Of a DNA stretch of 64,000 nucleotides, positions 27,764 through 37,700 are shown piece after piece. The DNA is from an uncultured Bacteroidota bacterium (lineage in GTDB: Bacteria; Bacteroidota; Bacteroidia; Flavobacteriales; Flavobacteriaceae). Both the position numbers and the translations under genes were made by a program. Location: positions 147,458-211,457 of the forward strand of contig CACJYD010000001.1 of assembly GCA_902597545.1 (NCBI GenBank). The letters are read 5' to 3'. Position 1 is the stretch's first letter. Every line of letters begins with the position of its first letter. Under the pieces are notes generated by a model. That model ran no database searches and was not told the DNA's origin. It saw only the letters and a list, made by a program, of their open reading frames with translations.

Positions 27764-28315
27764 TTATATTGATAAAATTTCTTTTTCTTTTATAGCTAAA
27801 ATATTATCAGTTTTACTAATATATTTATCAGTAAGATCTTGAATATCTTGCTCATAATTACTTTTTAAATCTTCTGAAAAATCTGACTTTCTTATTTCAT
27901 TATTTGCTTCTTTTCGTGCATTTCTAATACTTACTTTGGCTTTTTCTACCTCTGACTTTGCAACTTTTACTAATTCAATTCTTCTTTCTTCTGTAAGGGG
28001 GGGTATATTAATTAAAATTGATTCACCATTATTCATTGGATTAAATCCTAAATTACTACTAAGAATAGCTTTTTCGATATCTTGTAATTTATCTTTCTCC
28101 CAAGGTTGGATTGAGATAGTTTGAGAGTCTGGGGTATTTATATTAGAAATCTGGCTAAGAGGTGTCATAACCCCGTAATATTCGACATTAACTGATGATA
28201 ACATATTAGGATTTGCTTTACCAGCTCTAATATTTACAAGTTCTTTTTCTAAATATATAATTGAATTATCCATTAATTCTTTTGAGCTTTCAATTATAAA
28301 ATCTAATTCTTCCAT
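27764..28315 (-). CDS. frr: Ribosome recycling factor
   Basis: The factor splits the post-termination ribosome together with EF-G. The 183-residue sequence has the typical LVNIRAGKANPNML block (read as ELVNIRAGKANPNMLSSVNV), the QISNINTPDSQTISIQPW block and the two-helix C-terminal region with RNARKEANNEIRK. It follows pyrH by 1 base. The order pyrH-frr is conserved in most bacteria. Confidence 0.95.
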   Translation of the reverse strand: MEELDFIIESSKELMDNSIIYLEKELVNIRAGKANPNMLSSVNVEYYGVMTPLSQISNINTPDSQTISIQPWEKDKLQDIEKAILSSNLGFNPMNNGESILINIPPLTEERRIELVKVAKSEVEKAKVSIRNARKEANNEIRKSDFSEDLKSNYEQDIQDLTDKYISKTDNILAIKEKEILSI

Positions 28316-28316
28316 A

Positions 28317-29021
28317 TTAATTTACTATTGTACCAACTTCTTTTCCATTAATAATTTTTTTAAGATTACCTGGTTTATTCATATTAAAAACAATAATTGG
28401 TAGTTCATTTTCTTTACTTAATGTGAACGCCGTTGAATCCATAACTTTAAGCTTCTTGGCTATTGCTTCATCATAACTAATCTGCTTAAATTTAACAGCA
28501 TCTTTATTTTTTTCAGGATCATTATTGTATATTCCATCTACTCTTGTTCCTTTTAATATAATATCAGCATTTATTTCAATAGCCCTTAATACTGCGGCTG
28601 AGTCTGTTGTAAAAAAAGGATTTCCAGTACCTCCACTGAATATTACAACTCTTTTCTTTTCTAAATGTCTGACAGCTTTTCTTTTAATATAAGGTTCAGC
28701 AACTGCCTCAATTTTAAAAGCAGTTTGTAATCTAGTCTGCACTTTAAGATCTTCAAGACTGCTTTGAAGTGCTAATCCATTAATTACAGTTGCAAGCATT
28801 CCCATATAATCTGCCTGTACCCTATCAATTCCATTACTTGCACCAGAAACACCTCTAAAAATATTACCTCCACCAATTACAATTGCAATCTCAACACCAG
28901 AATCAATAATCTCTTTAATCTCTTCACTGTATGCAAGGATTCTTTTTGGATCAACACCATATGATTTTTCACCCAATAATGCTTCACCACTTAACTTTAA
29001 TAAAACTCTTTTATAAGACAT
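28317..29021 (-). CDS. pyrH: UMP kinase
   Basis: PyrH phosphorylates UMP to UDP, a step in pyrimidine nucleotide supply. The 234-residue amino-acid-kinase-fold protein shows RVLLKLSGEALLG, IAIVIGGGNIFRG, ADYMGMLATVINGLALQ and FSGGTGNPFFTTDSAA. A perfect inverted repeat lies just upstream at 29026-29049 and might be an operator. It is separated from tsf by 64 bases and is followed closely by frr. Confidence 0.95.
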   Translation of the reverse strand: MSYKRVLLKLSGEALLGEKSYGVDPKRILAYSEEIKEIIDSGVEIAIVIGGGNIFRGVSGASNGIDRVQADYMGMLATVINGLALQSSLEDLKVQTRLQTAFKIEAVAEPYIKRKAVRHLEKKRVVIFSGGTGNPFFTTDSAAVLRAIEINADIILKGTRVDGIYNNDPEKNKDAVKFKQISYDEAIAKKLKVMDSTAFTLSKENELPIIVFNMNKPGNLKKIINGKEVGTIVN

Positions 29022-29025
29022 TTTA

Positions 29026-29049
29026 TATGATTATGTAAATATAATCATA
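29026..29049. promoter_or_regulatory. Palindrome upstream of pyrH
   Basis: TATGATTAT at 29026-29034 and ATAATCATA at 29041-29049 form a perfect 9-bp inverted repeat with a 6-base spacer, located 4 to 28 bases before the pyrH ATG. It looks like an operator for a dimeric regulator or a short leader hairpin. It lacks a following T-run, so a terminator for tsf is less likely. Confidence 0.4.
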
Positions 29050-29085
29050 CTATTTCAATAAGGTCTTTTGATTTATTTTAAAAAA

Positions 29086-29910
29086 TTAAACCAGTGCAAC
29101 ACGTTTAAAATCTGTTATTTCACAGTCTTGATTAACAGATTTTACGTAATCATAAACACTTGATTTATTATCTTTTATATAGGCTTGGTTAATTAGCGTA
29201 CTTTCTTTGAAAAACTTTTTTAATTTACCTTTAGCTATATTATCAAGCATAGCTTCAGGCTTTCCTTCTGCTCTTAATTGTTCTTTTGCAATTTCGATTT
29301 CCTTTTCAATAATAGCGTTACTGACACCATCTTGATTCAATGCGATGGGATTCATAGCCGCAACTTGCATAGCAATATTTTTTGATAATTCTTCAGAACC
29401 TTCAAATTTATTTGAGAGACCAACCAATGTACCAATCTTGTTTCCGGCATGAATATAAAATCCTACATACTCTGAATTAATTAATTCAAAAGATCCAATC
29501 TCCAATTTTTCACCAATAACTCCAGTCTGTTCAATAAGTTTTTCACTTACATTCATTGATTCGTATTCTGATGACAAAAGCTCTTCAATTGATGAACAAT
29601 TTATTGCTATTTTACATAATGATTTTGCAAATTCAATAAAAGACTCATTTTTTGCTACAAAATCTGTTTCACAATTTAATGATATAACAACGCCCTTATT
29701 CATACTATCATTAACCATAGCTATCACAGCCCCCTCACTTGACTCACGGTCAGCTCTTTTAGCAGCAACTTTTTGACCTTTTTTTCTCAAGTTCTCAATA
29801 GCAGCTTCGAAATTTCCATCAGCCTCTACAAGAGCTTTTTTACAATCCATCATTCCTGCTCCAGTTGCTTTTCTTAATTTATTTACTTCAGCGGCGGTAA
29901 TCTTACTCAT
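29086..29910 (-). CDS. tsf: Elongation factor Ts
   Basis: EF-Ts exchanges GDP for GTP on EF-Tu. I start it at the ATG at 29910, giving MSKITAAEVNKLRKATGAG and 274 residues; the frame runs further upstream into rpsB but those 25 lysine-rich codons are only a shadow of rpsB. The N-terminal UBA-like domain is followed by KKALVEADGNFEAAIENLR and the TDFVAKNESF block that contacts EF-Tu. The gene follows rpsB by 4 bases, the classic rpsB-tsf pair. Confidence 0.94.
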   Translation of the reverse strand: MSKITAAEVNKLRKATGAGMMDCKKALVEADGNFEAAIENLRKKGQKVAAKRADRESSEGAVIAMVNDSMNKGVVISLNCETDFVAKNESFIEFAKSLCKIAINCSSIEELLSSEYESMNVSEKLIEQTGVIGEKLEIGSFELINSEYVGFYIHAGNKIGTLVGLSNKFEGSEELSKNIAMQVAAMNPIALNQDGVSNAIIEKEIEIAKEQLRAEGKPEAMLDNIAKGKLKKFFKESTLINQAYIKDNKSSVYDYVKSVNQDCEITDFKRVALV

Positions 29911-29914
29911 AATT

Positions 29915-30673
29915 TTATTTTTTATCCTTGTTTTCAGTTTCATCATCACCTTTTTCTTTTTTGGCTTCACTTTCAATTTTTTCATTTTCCCTTGTTGAAA
30001 GACCTTTTTTAATTGATTCAGTGATGTGCTTTAATATAATCTCAATTGACTTTGTTGCATCATCATTAGCTGGTATTCCAAAATTAACTTGACTAGGGTC
30101 TGTATTGGTATCTACCAGTGCAAAAATTGGAATATTTAATTTATTTGCTTCTCTAACAGCAATATGTTCTCTTCTAATATCTACAACAAATAATGCGCCT
30201 GGAAGCCTAGTCATTGAAGTTATAGATCCTAAATTTTTTTCAAGCTTAGCCCTAGTTCGGTCTACTCTTAATTTTTCTTTTTTAGAAAGTGTTTCAAAAG
30301 TACCATCTTCCTTTGTTCTATCAATTGCTGACATCTTTTTTACTGCTTTTCTGATGGTAACAAAATTTGTTAACATTCCACCAGGCCATCTTTCAGTAAT
30401 ATAGGGCATATTAACCTCTGATGCACTTTTTGCTACAATATCCTTAGCTTGTTTTTTTGTTGCAACAAATAAAATTTTTCTCCCAGACGAGGAAATTTTT
30501 TCTAGTGCTCCACAAGCTTCCTCTAGCTTATTGATAGTCTTGTATAGATTAATTATGTGAATGCCATTTTTTTCTGAATATATAAATGGCGACATATTTG
30601 GGTTCCATTTTCTGGTTAAGTGACCAAAGTGAACTCCTGCTTTTACTAACTCTTTTATTTCAATTTTACTCAT
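29915..30673 (-). CDS. rpsB: 30S ribosomal protein S2
   Basis: The 252-residue product starts MSKIEIKELVKAGVHFGH, followed by the RKWNPNMSPFIYSEKNGIHI block and the MPYITERWPGGMLTNF block, all characteristic of S2. The C-terminus is an extra charged tail of lysine, glutamate and aspartate, common in Bacteroidota. It precedes tsf and follows rpsI after a 95-base gap that could hold a promoter, although I find no clean TAnnTTTG there. Confidence 0.95.
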   Translation of the reverse strand: MSKIEIKELVKAGVHFGHLTRKWNPNMSPFIYSEKNGIHIINLYKTINKLEEACGALEKISSSGRKILFVATKKQAKDIVAKSASEVNMPYITERWPGGMLTNFVTIRKAVKKMSAIDRTKEDGTFETLSKKEKLRVDRTRAKLEKNLGSITSMTRLPGALFVVDIRREHIAVREANKLNIPIFALVDTNTDPSQVNFGIPANDDATKSIEIILKHITESIKKGLSTRENEKIESEAKKEKGDDETENKDKK

Positions 30674-30768
30674 ATTATTTAGTTTACGTTCTTAATATTT
30701 TAGCAACAAACTATTAAGCTTGTTTAGATGCTAAACTAAATTTCAATAAGAAAACAGTTGATAAAAAA

Positions 30769-31155
30769 TTATCTTTTTGAAAACTGAAATTTCTTTCTCG
30801 CTTTCTTTTGACCAAACTTTTTTCTCTCAACCATTCTTGGATCTCTTGTTAATAAGCCTAGTTTTTTTAATGCAGACTTGTTCTCATCAGACATTTCTGA
30901 AAGAGCTCTAGAAATCGCTAATCTTATTGCTTCTACTTGACCAGTTATTCCACCACCATAAACATTAACAGATAAATCAAATTTACCTAAGTTGTCAGTT
31001 ATTTTAAAAGGTTGTAAAATTTTATACTGGAGAGAAGTCGTTGGAAAATAATCTTTAAAATCTTTTCCGTTAACAGTATACTTGTCTTTACCCTTTGAAA
31101 GATATATTCTAGCAACTGATGTTTTTCTTCTTCCTATTTTATGAATTACTTCCAC
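30769..31155 (-). CDS. rpsI: 30S ribosomal protein S9
   Basis: The 128-residue protein has the S9 blocks HKIGRRKTSVARIYLSKG, NVYGGGITGQVEAIRLAISR and the C-terminal RDPRMVERKKFGQKKARKKF ending in KR, whose tail reaches the ribosomal P site. It follows rplM by 2 bases, the conserved rplM-rpsI pair. Confidence 0.95.
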   Translation of the reverse strand: MEVIHKIGRRKTSVARIYLSKGKDKYTVNGKDFKDYFPTTSLQYKILQPFKITDNLGKFDLSVNVYGGGITGQVEAIRLAISRALSEMSDENKSALKKLGLLTRDPRMVERKKFGQKKARKKFQFSKR

Positions 31156-31157
31156 AA

Positions 31158-31610
31158 CTAAAATTCGTTTATATTAATTGACTCTGGATTTTGAGAATTT
31201 TGATTATGATTTTCGTCATTGTAAACTCTCAAGTTCTTGAAGATTGCTGCACCTAACTTATTTTTAGGCAACATTCCTTTAACAGCTTTCTCAATTAAAA
31301 TTGAAGGGCTTTTCGCAAAAACTTCCTTAGCAGTTTTAATTTTTTGACCTCCAGGATAACCAGAATGACTCACATATGTTTTGTTATCCCATTTATTTCC
31401 TGAAAGATTTACTTTTTTGGCATTGATCACTACAACATTGTCTCCACAATCTACGTGAGGGGTAAAAGATGCTTTGTGTTTACCTCTCAAAATTTTCGCA
31501 ATGTTAGAACACATTCTTCCAAGATTTTGGTCAGTAGCATCCACTAGAAACCATTTTTTCTTGACATCTTCTTTCCTTAGTGATAATGTTTTAAAACTAT
31601 TTGAATTCAA
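31158..31610 (-). CDS. rplM: 50S ribosomal protein L13 (TTG start)
   Basis: The protein carries the L13 blocks WFLVDATDQNLGR, FTPHVDCGDNVVVINA, YVSHSGYPGGQ and GMLPKNKLGAAIFKNL. There is no ATG in reach. A TTG at 31610 gives (M)NSNSFKTLS, which lines up with the usual Flavobacteriia start M-x-x-x-S-x-K-T-x-S, and 150 residues. The alternative TTG at 31634 lies within the predicted -7 element at 31632-31639 and can hardly be translated. The gene forms a pair with rpsI. Confidence 0.9.
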   Translation of the reverse strand: MNSNSFKTLSLRKEDVKKKWFLVDATDQNLGRMCSNIAKILRGKHKASFTPHVDCGDNVVVINAKKVNLSGNKWDNKTYVSHSGYPGGQKIKTAKEVFAKSPSILIEKAVKGMLPKNKLGAAIFKNLRVYNDENHNQNSQNPESININEF

Positions 31611-31631
31611 ATCAATTAATTTATTGGCCAG

Positions 31632-31639
31632 CAAAACTA
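31632..31639 (-). promoter_or_regulatory. Predicted -7 promoter element of rplM-rpsI
   Basis: On the minus strand this reads TAGTTTTG, matching TAnnTTTG, 21 bases before the TTG start of rplM. Its position supports the inner TTG as the real start. Confidence 0.5.
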
Positions 31640-31687
31640 CAATAAATAATCAAAAATGCAAATCTTTCTCCTATAAAAGAAGATTAT

Positions 31688-34324
31688 TTAATGAGCCTCG
31701 AGCCAGTTATTTCCGATGCCTAAATCAACTATTAGTGGAACTTTGAGTTTGTATGCATTTTCCATGTTTTCAATTATTATTTTTTTTATCAAATCAACTT
31801 CCTCTTGTGGAACATCAAAAACAAGTTCATCATGAACTTGTAAAATAAGCTTTGATTTTAATGAATGTTTTTTTAATTCTTCATTGATTTTAATCATTGA
31901 TAATTTTATAATATCGGCTGCACTACCTTGAACAGGTGTATTAATGGCATTCCTTTCAGCTGATGATCTAACCATACCATTTCTTGAATTTATATCATTT
32001 AAAAATCTTTTTCTACCTAGAATTGTTTGCACAAAGCCATTTTCTCTAGCAAAATTGATTTGATTTGTCATAAATTCTTTTAACGCCGGGTATGAATTAT
32101 AATAGTTATCAATTATTAATTTTGATTCTGATCGATTAAGGTTTGTTTGGTTACTCAACCCAAATGCAGAAACTCCATAAATGATTCCAAAATTCACAAT
32201 TTTCGCATGACTTCTTTGCTCTTTTGTGACTTTCCCTATTTCAATATTAAATACTTTAGCAGCTGTAGAGGCATGTATATCTTCATTGTTGTTGAAAGCA
32301 TTAATCATATTTTCATCACCACTCATCGAAGCAATTACCCTGAGCTCAATTTGTGAATAATCAGCAGAAATTAATACACTATTATTATCGCTCGACGTAA
32401 ATGCTTTTCTAATTAATTTTCCATTATTGGTCCTTATTGGTATATTTTGAAGATTGGGATTATTGCTACTTAATCTGCCTGTTGATGTATTGGTTTGATT
32501 AAATATTGAATGAATTTTTTTTGTTTTTATATCCACTTGTTCTGGAAGAGCGTTTATGTATGTTGACATTAGCTTTTGCAATGACCTCCACTCCAATATT
32601 TTGGTTACAATTTCATGTTTTTTAGAAAGTTTTGAAAGAGTTTCTTCAGATGTTGAGTATTGACCTGTTTTTGTTTTTTTTGGGTTTGATTCTATTTTAA
32701 GATCATCAAATAATATTTCCCCAAGTTGCTTTGGTGAGGCGAGATTGAATGTTTTTTTGCAAAAATCAAAAATGTAACTTTCTAATTGATTTAAATTTTC
32801 TTGGAATTGAACTTTTATTTCATAAATCAATTTTTCGTCTAATTTTACTCCACTATATTCCATTTGCATCAAGACATTAGATAATGGCATTTCTAAATCA
32901 TAAAATAAATCAATTAGATTATGCTTGATTAAGTCATTCTCAAGAATATTAAAGAGCTTGTTAATTAAAACAACCTTTGAATTTACTCTAAACTCTGTTG
33001 ATTCAATATTCAAGTTAGTTTTGATAATAGATTCTAGATCATCTCTTCTTGAACTATCTGCAAGGTAATTTGCTATTTTAATATCAAAGAAATTGTTATT
33101 AAAATTTATGTTATTTTTCTTGAGTTCTTTTAAAAAGACTTTATGATTATAGATTATTTTTAGAGATTTGCTTTCAAATAAATCCTTGAGGTTATTAAGA
33201 ATATTATATAATTCTGAATATTCAAATTCAATATAATAAGACACTTCATTATTTGAACAAAATGAGATAAATGAATAATCTTTTTCAAACTTGTAGTCGA
33301 TGGCATAAGACTTTTTGGACAACATCTTATTAATTAATAATTCAATACCCATCTTGGATTCAACTTTTTGACTAAAGGTTTTATTTTCGTTTTCTAGTTT
33401 AAAATCCAATTCAAGACTTTGATGACTTTCCTGATTTTCAGATTTACCAAATAGTTTTAGATAGTTTTCTTTTAGTCTTTTGAACTCAAGTTCATTAAAA
33501 ATTGATAATACTTTTTCAGAATTAGAATTACTAATTTTTAATTCCTCAATTGAATATTCGATTGGAACATCAGTAATAATAGTTGCAAGTTTCTTAGACA
33601 ATAACCCTAATTCCTTATTACTAGAAATTTTCTCTTTTAATTTCCCTTTAATATCATCAAGATTTTCATATAAATTTTCAATTGAACCATAATCCTTGAT
33701 AAATTTTTTTGCCGTTTTTTCACCGACACCCGGCAAACCTGGAATGTTGTCAACTGAATCACCCATCATACCTAAAAAATCAATAACCTGAATAGGGTTT
33801 TTTACTTCAAATTTGTTCTTTACTTCATCTACTCCCCAGATTTCAATTCCATTTCCAAATCTTGCGGGCTTGTAAAGAAAAGTTGAATCAGTAACTAATT
33901 GAGCAAAATCTTTATCCGGAGTAACCATATATGTTAATAGTCCCTCTTTCTCAGCTTTTTTTGCTACAGTTCCAATAATGTCATCGGCTTCGTATCCACT
34001 TAATTCAAGTATTTTAATTCCTAATTGTGTTAAAATTTCATGAATAATTGGTACTGAATCTAGAATTGGTTCAGGTGTTGAGTCTCTGTTTGCCTTGTAA
34101 TCTTCAAATATCTCAATTCTGTCACTTGATCCACCTTTGTCAAAAACGACTGAAAAATAGTCAGGACTTTCCCTTTTTAAGATATCGAAAATTGAGTTTA
34201 AAAAACCCATTATTGCGCTTGTATCAAATCCTTTTGAATTTATCCTTGGATTTTTAATAAAGGCATAATATGCCCTGTATATTAGGGCGTAGGCATCTAT
34301 TAAAAATAATTTTTTTTTCGACAT
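31688..34324 (-). CDS. polA: DNA polymerase I
   Basis: The 878-residue protein has the N-terminal 5'-3' exonuclease (FEN) domain (LFLIDAYALIYRAYYAF, LSGYEADDIIGTVAKKAE, GVGEKTAKKFIKDYG), a middle 3'-5' exonuclease-like domain at about 310-480, and the C-terminal polymerase domain with SADYSQIELRVIASMS (motif A), RSHAKIVNFGIIYGVSAFGL (motif B) and QVHDELVFDVP (motif C). The middle domain appears degenerate: the expected DxE of the Exo I motif reads IDYKFE and an Exo III YxxxD is not obvious. It repairs gaps and removes primers. It is shorter than many Flavobacteriia homologues. Confidence 0.95.
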   Translation of the reverse strand: MSKKKLFLIDAYALIYRAYYAFIKNPRINSKGFDTSAIMGFLNSIFDILKRESPDYFSVVFDKGGSSDRIEIFEDYKANRDSTPEPILDSVPIIHEILTQLGIKILELSGYEADDIIGTVAKKAEKEGLLTYMVTPDKDFAQLVTDSTFLYKPARFGNGIEIWGVDEVKNKFEVKNPIQVIDFLGMMGDSVDNIPGLPGVGEKTAKKFIKDYGSIENLYENLDDIKGKLKEKISSNKELGLLSKKLATIITDVPIEYSIEELKISNSNSEKVLSIFNELEFKRLKENYLKLFGKSENQESHQSLELDFKLENENKTFSQKVESKMGIELLINKMLSKKSYAIDYKFEKDYSFISFCSNNEVSYYIEFEYSELYNILNNLKDLFESKSLKIIYNHKVFLKELKKNNINFNNNFFDIKIANYLADSSRRDDLESIIKTNLNIESTEFRVNSKVVLINKLFNILENDLIKHNLIDLFYDLEMPLSNVLMQMEYSGVKLDEKLIYEIKVQFQENLNQLESYIFDFCKKTFNLASPKQLGEILFDDLKIESNPKKTKTGQYSTSEETLSKLSKKHEIVTKILEWRSLQKLMSTYINALPEQVDIKTKKIHSIFNQTNTSTGRLSSNNPNLQNIPIRTNNGKLIRKAFTSSDNNSVLISADYSQIELRVIASMSGDENMINAFNNNEDIHASTAAKVFNIEIGKVTKEQRSHAKIVNFGIIYGVSAFGLSNQTNLNRSESKLIIDNYYNSYPALKEFMTNQINFARENGFVQTILGRKRFLNDINSRNGMVRSSAERNAINTPVQGSAADIIKLSMIKINEELKKHSLKSKLILQVHDELVFDVPQEEVDLIKKIIIENMENAYKLKVPLIVDLGIGNNWLEAH

Positions 34325-34343
34325 TTATAGATCAACTAAAATA

Positions 34344-34351
34344 CAAACTTA
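34344..34351 (-). promoter_or_regulatory. Predicted -7 promoter element of polA
   Basis: On the minus strand this reads TAAGTTTG, matching TAnnTTTG, and ends 19 bases before the polA ATG in the gap divergent to the thioredoxin-like gene. Confidence 0.45.
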
Positions 34352-34428
34352 TCACCTATTTTACAGATATTTAATATGAAATAAAACCTCAGTTAACTTC
34401 ATTTAAATCAGTAGTTTATAAAAAATGT

Positions 34429-34436
34429 TATTTTTG
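34429..34436 (+). promoter_or_regulatory. Predicted -7 promoter element of the thioredoxin-like gene
   Basis: TATTTTTG matches TAnnTTTG and ends 18 bases before the ATG at 34455. A -33 TTTG is not evident. Confidence 0.45.
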
Positions 34437-34454
34437 CCGTAAAGATTTGATAAT

Positions 34455-34751
34455 ATGTCAAAATTTGGTGAACTAATAGATTCTGAATTACCAATACTAT
34501 TGGATTTTTATACCGACTGGAATGAGTCATCAACTTCAATGCACCCAGTGTTAAAGGATGTTGCTGCAGCTATTGGAGATAAAGGAAAGGTTATAAAAAT
34601 TAATGTAGATAAGAATAATGAACTCGCTCAAGCATTAAGGATAAAAGGATTGCCAACATTAATGATCTATAAATCTGGAGAAATGGTTTGGCGTCAAAGC
34701 GGAGAACAAGACGCTAATACCTTAATTAACCTTATAAATGAGTTTATTTAA
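34455..34751 (+). CDS. Thioredoxin-fold protein without the CxxC active site
   Basis: The 98-residue product has the thioredoxin fold pattern, including LLDFYTDW, VIKINVDKNNELAQALRIKGLPTLMIYKSGE with the conserved cis-proline, and the C-terminal helix. The active-site motif WCGPC is replaced by W22-N-E-S-S26, so both redox cysteines are missing; the protein contains no cysteine at all. It therefore cannot act as a dithiol reductase and more likely works as a chaperone or binding partner. From memory, this cysteine-less form is conserved in Flavobacteriia. It is divergent from polA and its end overlaps the convergent DUF2723 gene by 8 bases. Confidence 0.85.
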   Translation: MSKFGELIDSELPILLDFYTDWNESSTSMHPVLKDVAAAIGDKGKVIKINVDKNNELAQALRIKGLPTLMIYKSGEMVWRQSGEQDANTLINLINEFI

Positions 34752-37700
34752 TTAAAAACTCATTTATAAAATCTTTGTATTTCGTTGATTGAAAATCAAT
34801 GTATTCTTTTTCTTCATAAACACTAATGATATCAATTAATCTTTTTGCTGATTCAATTTCTTCATCAAATAAATCACTCAAGTAACTAAAGTTAGATTCA
34901 TCTTTAGCCGAGATAATTGTTTCTATTCTTGTAACAATTTGGTTAGAAATGTTTTCATATAATTTTCTAGCAGAATTATTTTCGTTAGAAACATATAATG
35001 GTTCAAGAAAACTGATCAAAAACATGTAATAATCATATTCTCCATATATATCTTTAAAAATTTCAGTGTAGTTTATGAAATATTCGATAGATGGTATTAC
35101 GAAAGTATAATTACCTAAATTTATTTGATCTTCAATCAAACCCCTGTATCTTTCAGTATATGTAAAAATATTTTCTGCAAATTCACCAATATCAAATATC
35201 TCTCCGTATTCTTTCATTGAGATAGAATAATATTTTATTTGATCAAGATATTTTTCCTCAATTTTTTTGTATAAATTTTGCGCCTTATTGATTTTACCAA
35301 TTTTGTGGTAGCTTGAAATATATGGTTCACTTAAGCTGTAATATTCAAAAAAGTCAATCGGCATTTTTTTAAATGATAAGTCCATAATTTCTTCAGCCTT
35401 TTCATATTCTCCATTTCCAATGAATTTATTTGCTAGTCTATGTAAATTTCCTCTGAATGAAATACTATTTTTTCTAGTTTCAGGATCATGGTAAATACTA
35501 GAACTTTCAGAATTTCCCCATTCCCATTTTTTAATTATTTCATACATTCTATTGGGTTCAATTCTTCCCATTTGATATGGGTTTTCTTGATTTAAAGGTG
35601 TTTTAATAGGGACTAGCTTATAAACTAACCCGTCTAACTGAAGAAAATCTTTCATCCAAATATATTCAGAGTCTTTATAACTTCCACCAGTAAAATAAAT
35701 TGGTCTTTTCCAGTCATTTTTTGAAAGAATGTCTAACATTAAAATTTGATTTTTATAAAGACCACTTTTTGGTAAATCAATATCTATGTAATCAACAATT
35801 TTATCAATTTCAGAGTTATTTATTATTCCGCTATTTATCACGTTTTGTTTATTAACATAAAATCTAATTTTATTAGTTGGATAGTATATCATATTTTGAG
35901 TAAACATTGGTATTTCCTCTAAATCATCTTTATCGTAACCATATTGCTCAAGTAAAAATTTATAGGTTGTCCTTTTATTATCGCTTGAAATCCAATTCAT
36001 AAAATCTTTAAGATCCCAACGAACAGAGTCAATCAATTCTTCATATTTAATGTAATCTCTATTTCCATATGCATATTGTTTATGTGTTAAATTTGAAAGA
36101 ATTGGATCACTTTTGTAAGCTTTTCTTTTCATTTGATCCATATACCAATCAGTAGCTAATAAGCTGGTATTAATTGTTCTTACATCAGTCCTGTGATTTT
36201 CAATTTCTTGTGCATACCAAAGAGCAAAAGTGTCATTGTCACCAATTGTAAAAATCATAGCTTGTTTATCTTCGTCAATCGAGTCAAGATATGCTTTTGC
36301 TAATGTTTGGGCAGTATATCTGTTGGATCGATCATGATCATCCCAATTATTAAATGATAGGAGTATTGGAGATGTTACCGTGATTGCAATTGCAAACAAA
36401 AATGAAAAGTTATTTTTAAGATATTTTAAAAAGTATTCACTTATTGCTATAAAACTGAATCCTATAAAAATACAATAAGTATAGAAGGAACCTACAAGTG
36501 CGTAATCTCTTTCTCTAGGTTCAAAAACTCTTTCATTTAAATAAAATTTTAGAGCTATACCTGTGAAAATAAATAATAAAAATATAGGCCAAAATATCTT
36601 TAAATTTTTCTTGAAAATAAAAATCAATCCGATTATTCCCAATATAAATGGTATCAAGTAATACTGATTTCTTGCTTTATTATTTATTACATCTGAAGGA
36701 AGATTTTTTTGAGGACCGAGCCTGTATTCATCAATTAAGTTAATACCACTAATCCAATTTCCATTTTCTAAATCATACTTCCATTGTTTATCATTTTGTC
36801 TTCCACTGAAATTCCACATGAAATACCTAAAGTACATTTTACTGAGCTGAAAATTGATGAAGTAACTAATATTTGATAATAGTGAAGGTTTTTCAATGTC
36901 CAAGTAAGAACCAAAGTTTGACAAAAACTCATGATAATCTTCAGCATCAATATCATCATCTTCAATTCTGCTTTTAAAACTATCAACTAATTCAATTATT
37001 TGATTTTCATCCTTATACTCAGATTTAATTTCAAAATCAAGAAAACCATAATAATTTAAATAATTTACAGCATTATCAGAGCTCCACATTCTTGGAAAGA
37101 AGCCCTCATGGCTTTTATTTGAATTAATTTTGCCTCTTTCCCAGTCATTGACAATGATGTATTTATTTATGTCATAATCTCTTTCATATTTTGGTTTATC
37201 ATCTTTGTAAGGGTTATCAGGATCCTGACCAGCATAAATATCAGAAAACATAGGCCCAAAAAATAAATATGTATCAGGATATTGTTCTAGATTATAATAT
37301 GCTAGTAATGATCTTGCATCCTTTGGTGAATTTTCATTAATTACTGTATCCGCATTAGATCGGATTGGAATCATAAGCCAAGATGAAAATCCTATAAAAA
37401 TAAATGTTAATGAAAGTATGCTAGTATTGGCTAAGTAGTATCTTTTTTTTGCAGTGTAAGATAATCCATAGTAAATTGAGCAAATAATTAAAACTGCACT
37501 AAAGATAGTTCCAGAATTAAAGGGAAGACCTAAGTCATTTACAAAGAAAACCTCAAGGTTACCAAATAATGAAAGAGTTGAGGGTAATAGAAGTTTGAAA
37601 ATAAAAAGTAAAATTCCAACAGATAAAATATTAGCAATTAAAAAACTTTTTAATTTAAAATTCTTATATTTTTTGAAATAAAAAACTAATCCAATTGACG

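Noticed and set aside
29911..29985. A longer EF-Ts with a lysine-rich N-terminal extension
   Set aside because: Those codons overlap the charged tail of rpsB in another frame, and EF-Ts homologues start at MSKITAAEVNKLR.
31611..31634. An upstream TTG start for rplM at 31634
   Set aside because: It lies inside the predicted -7 promoter element and adds residues not found in L13; the TTG at 31610 matches the family N-terminus.
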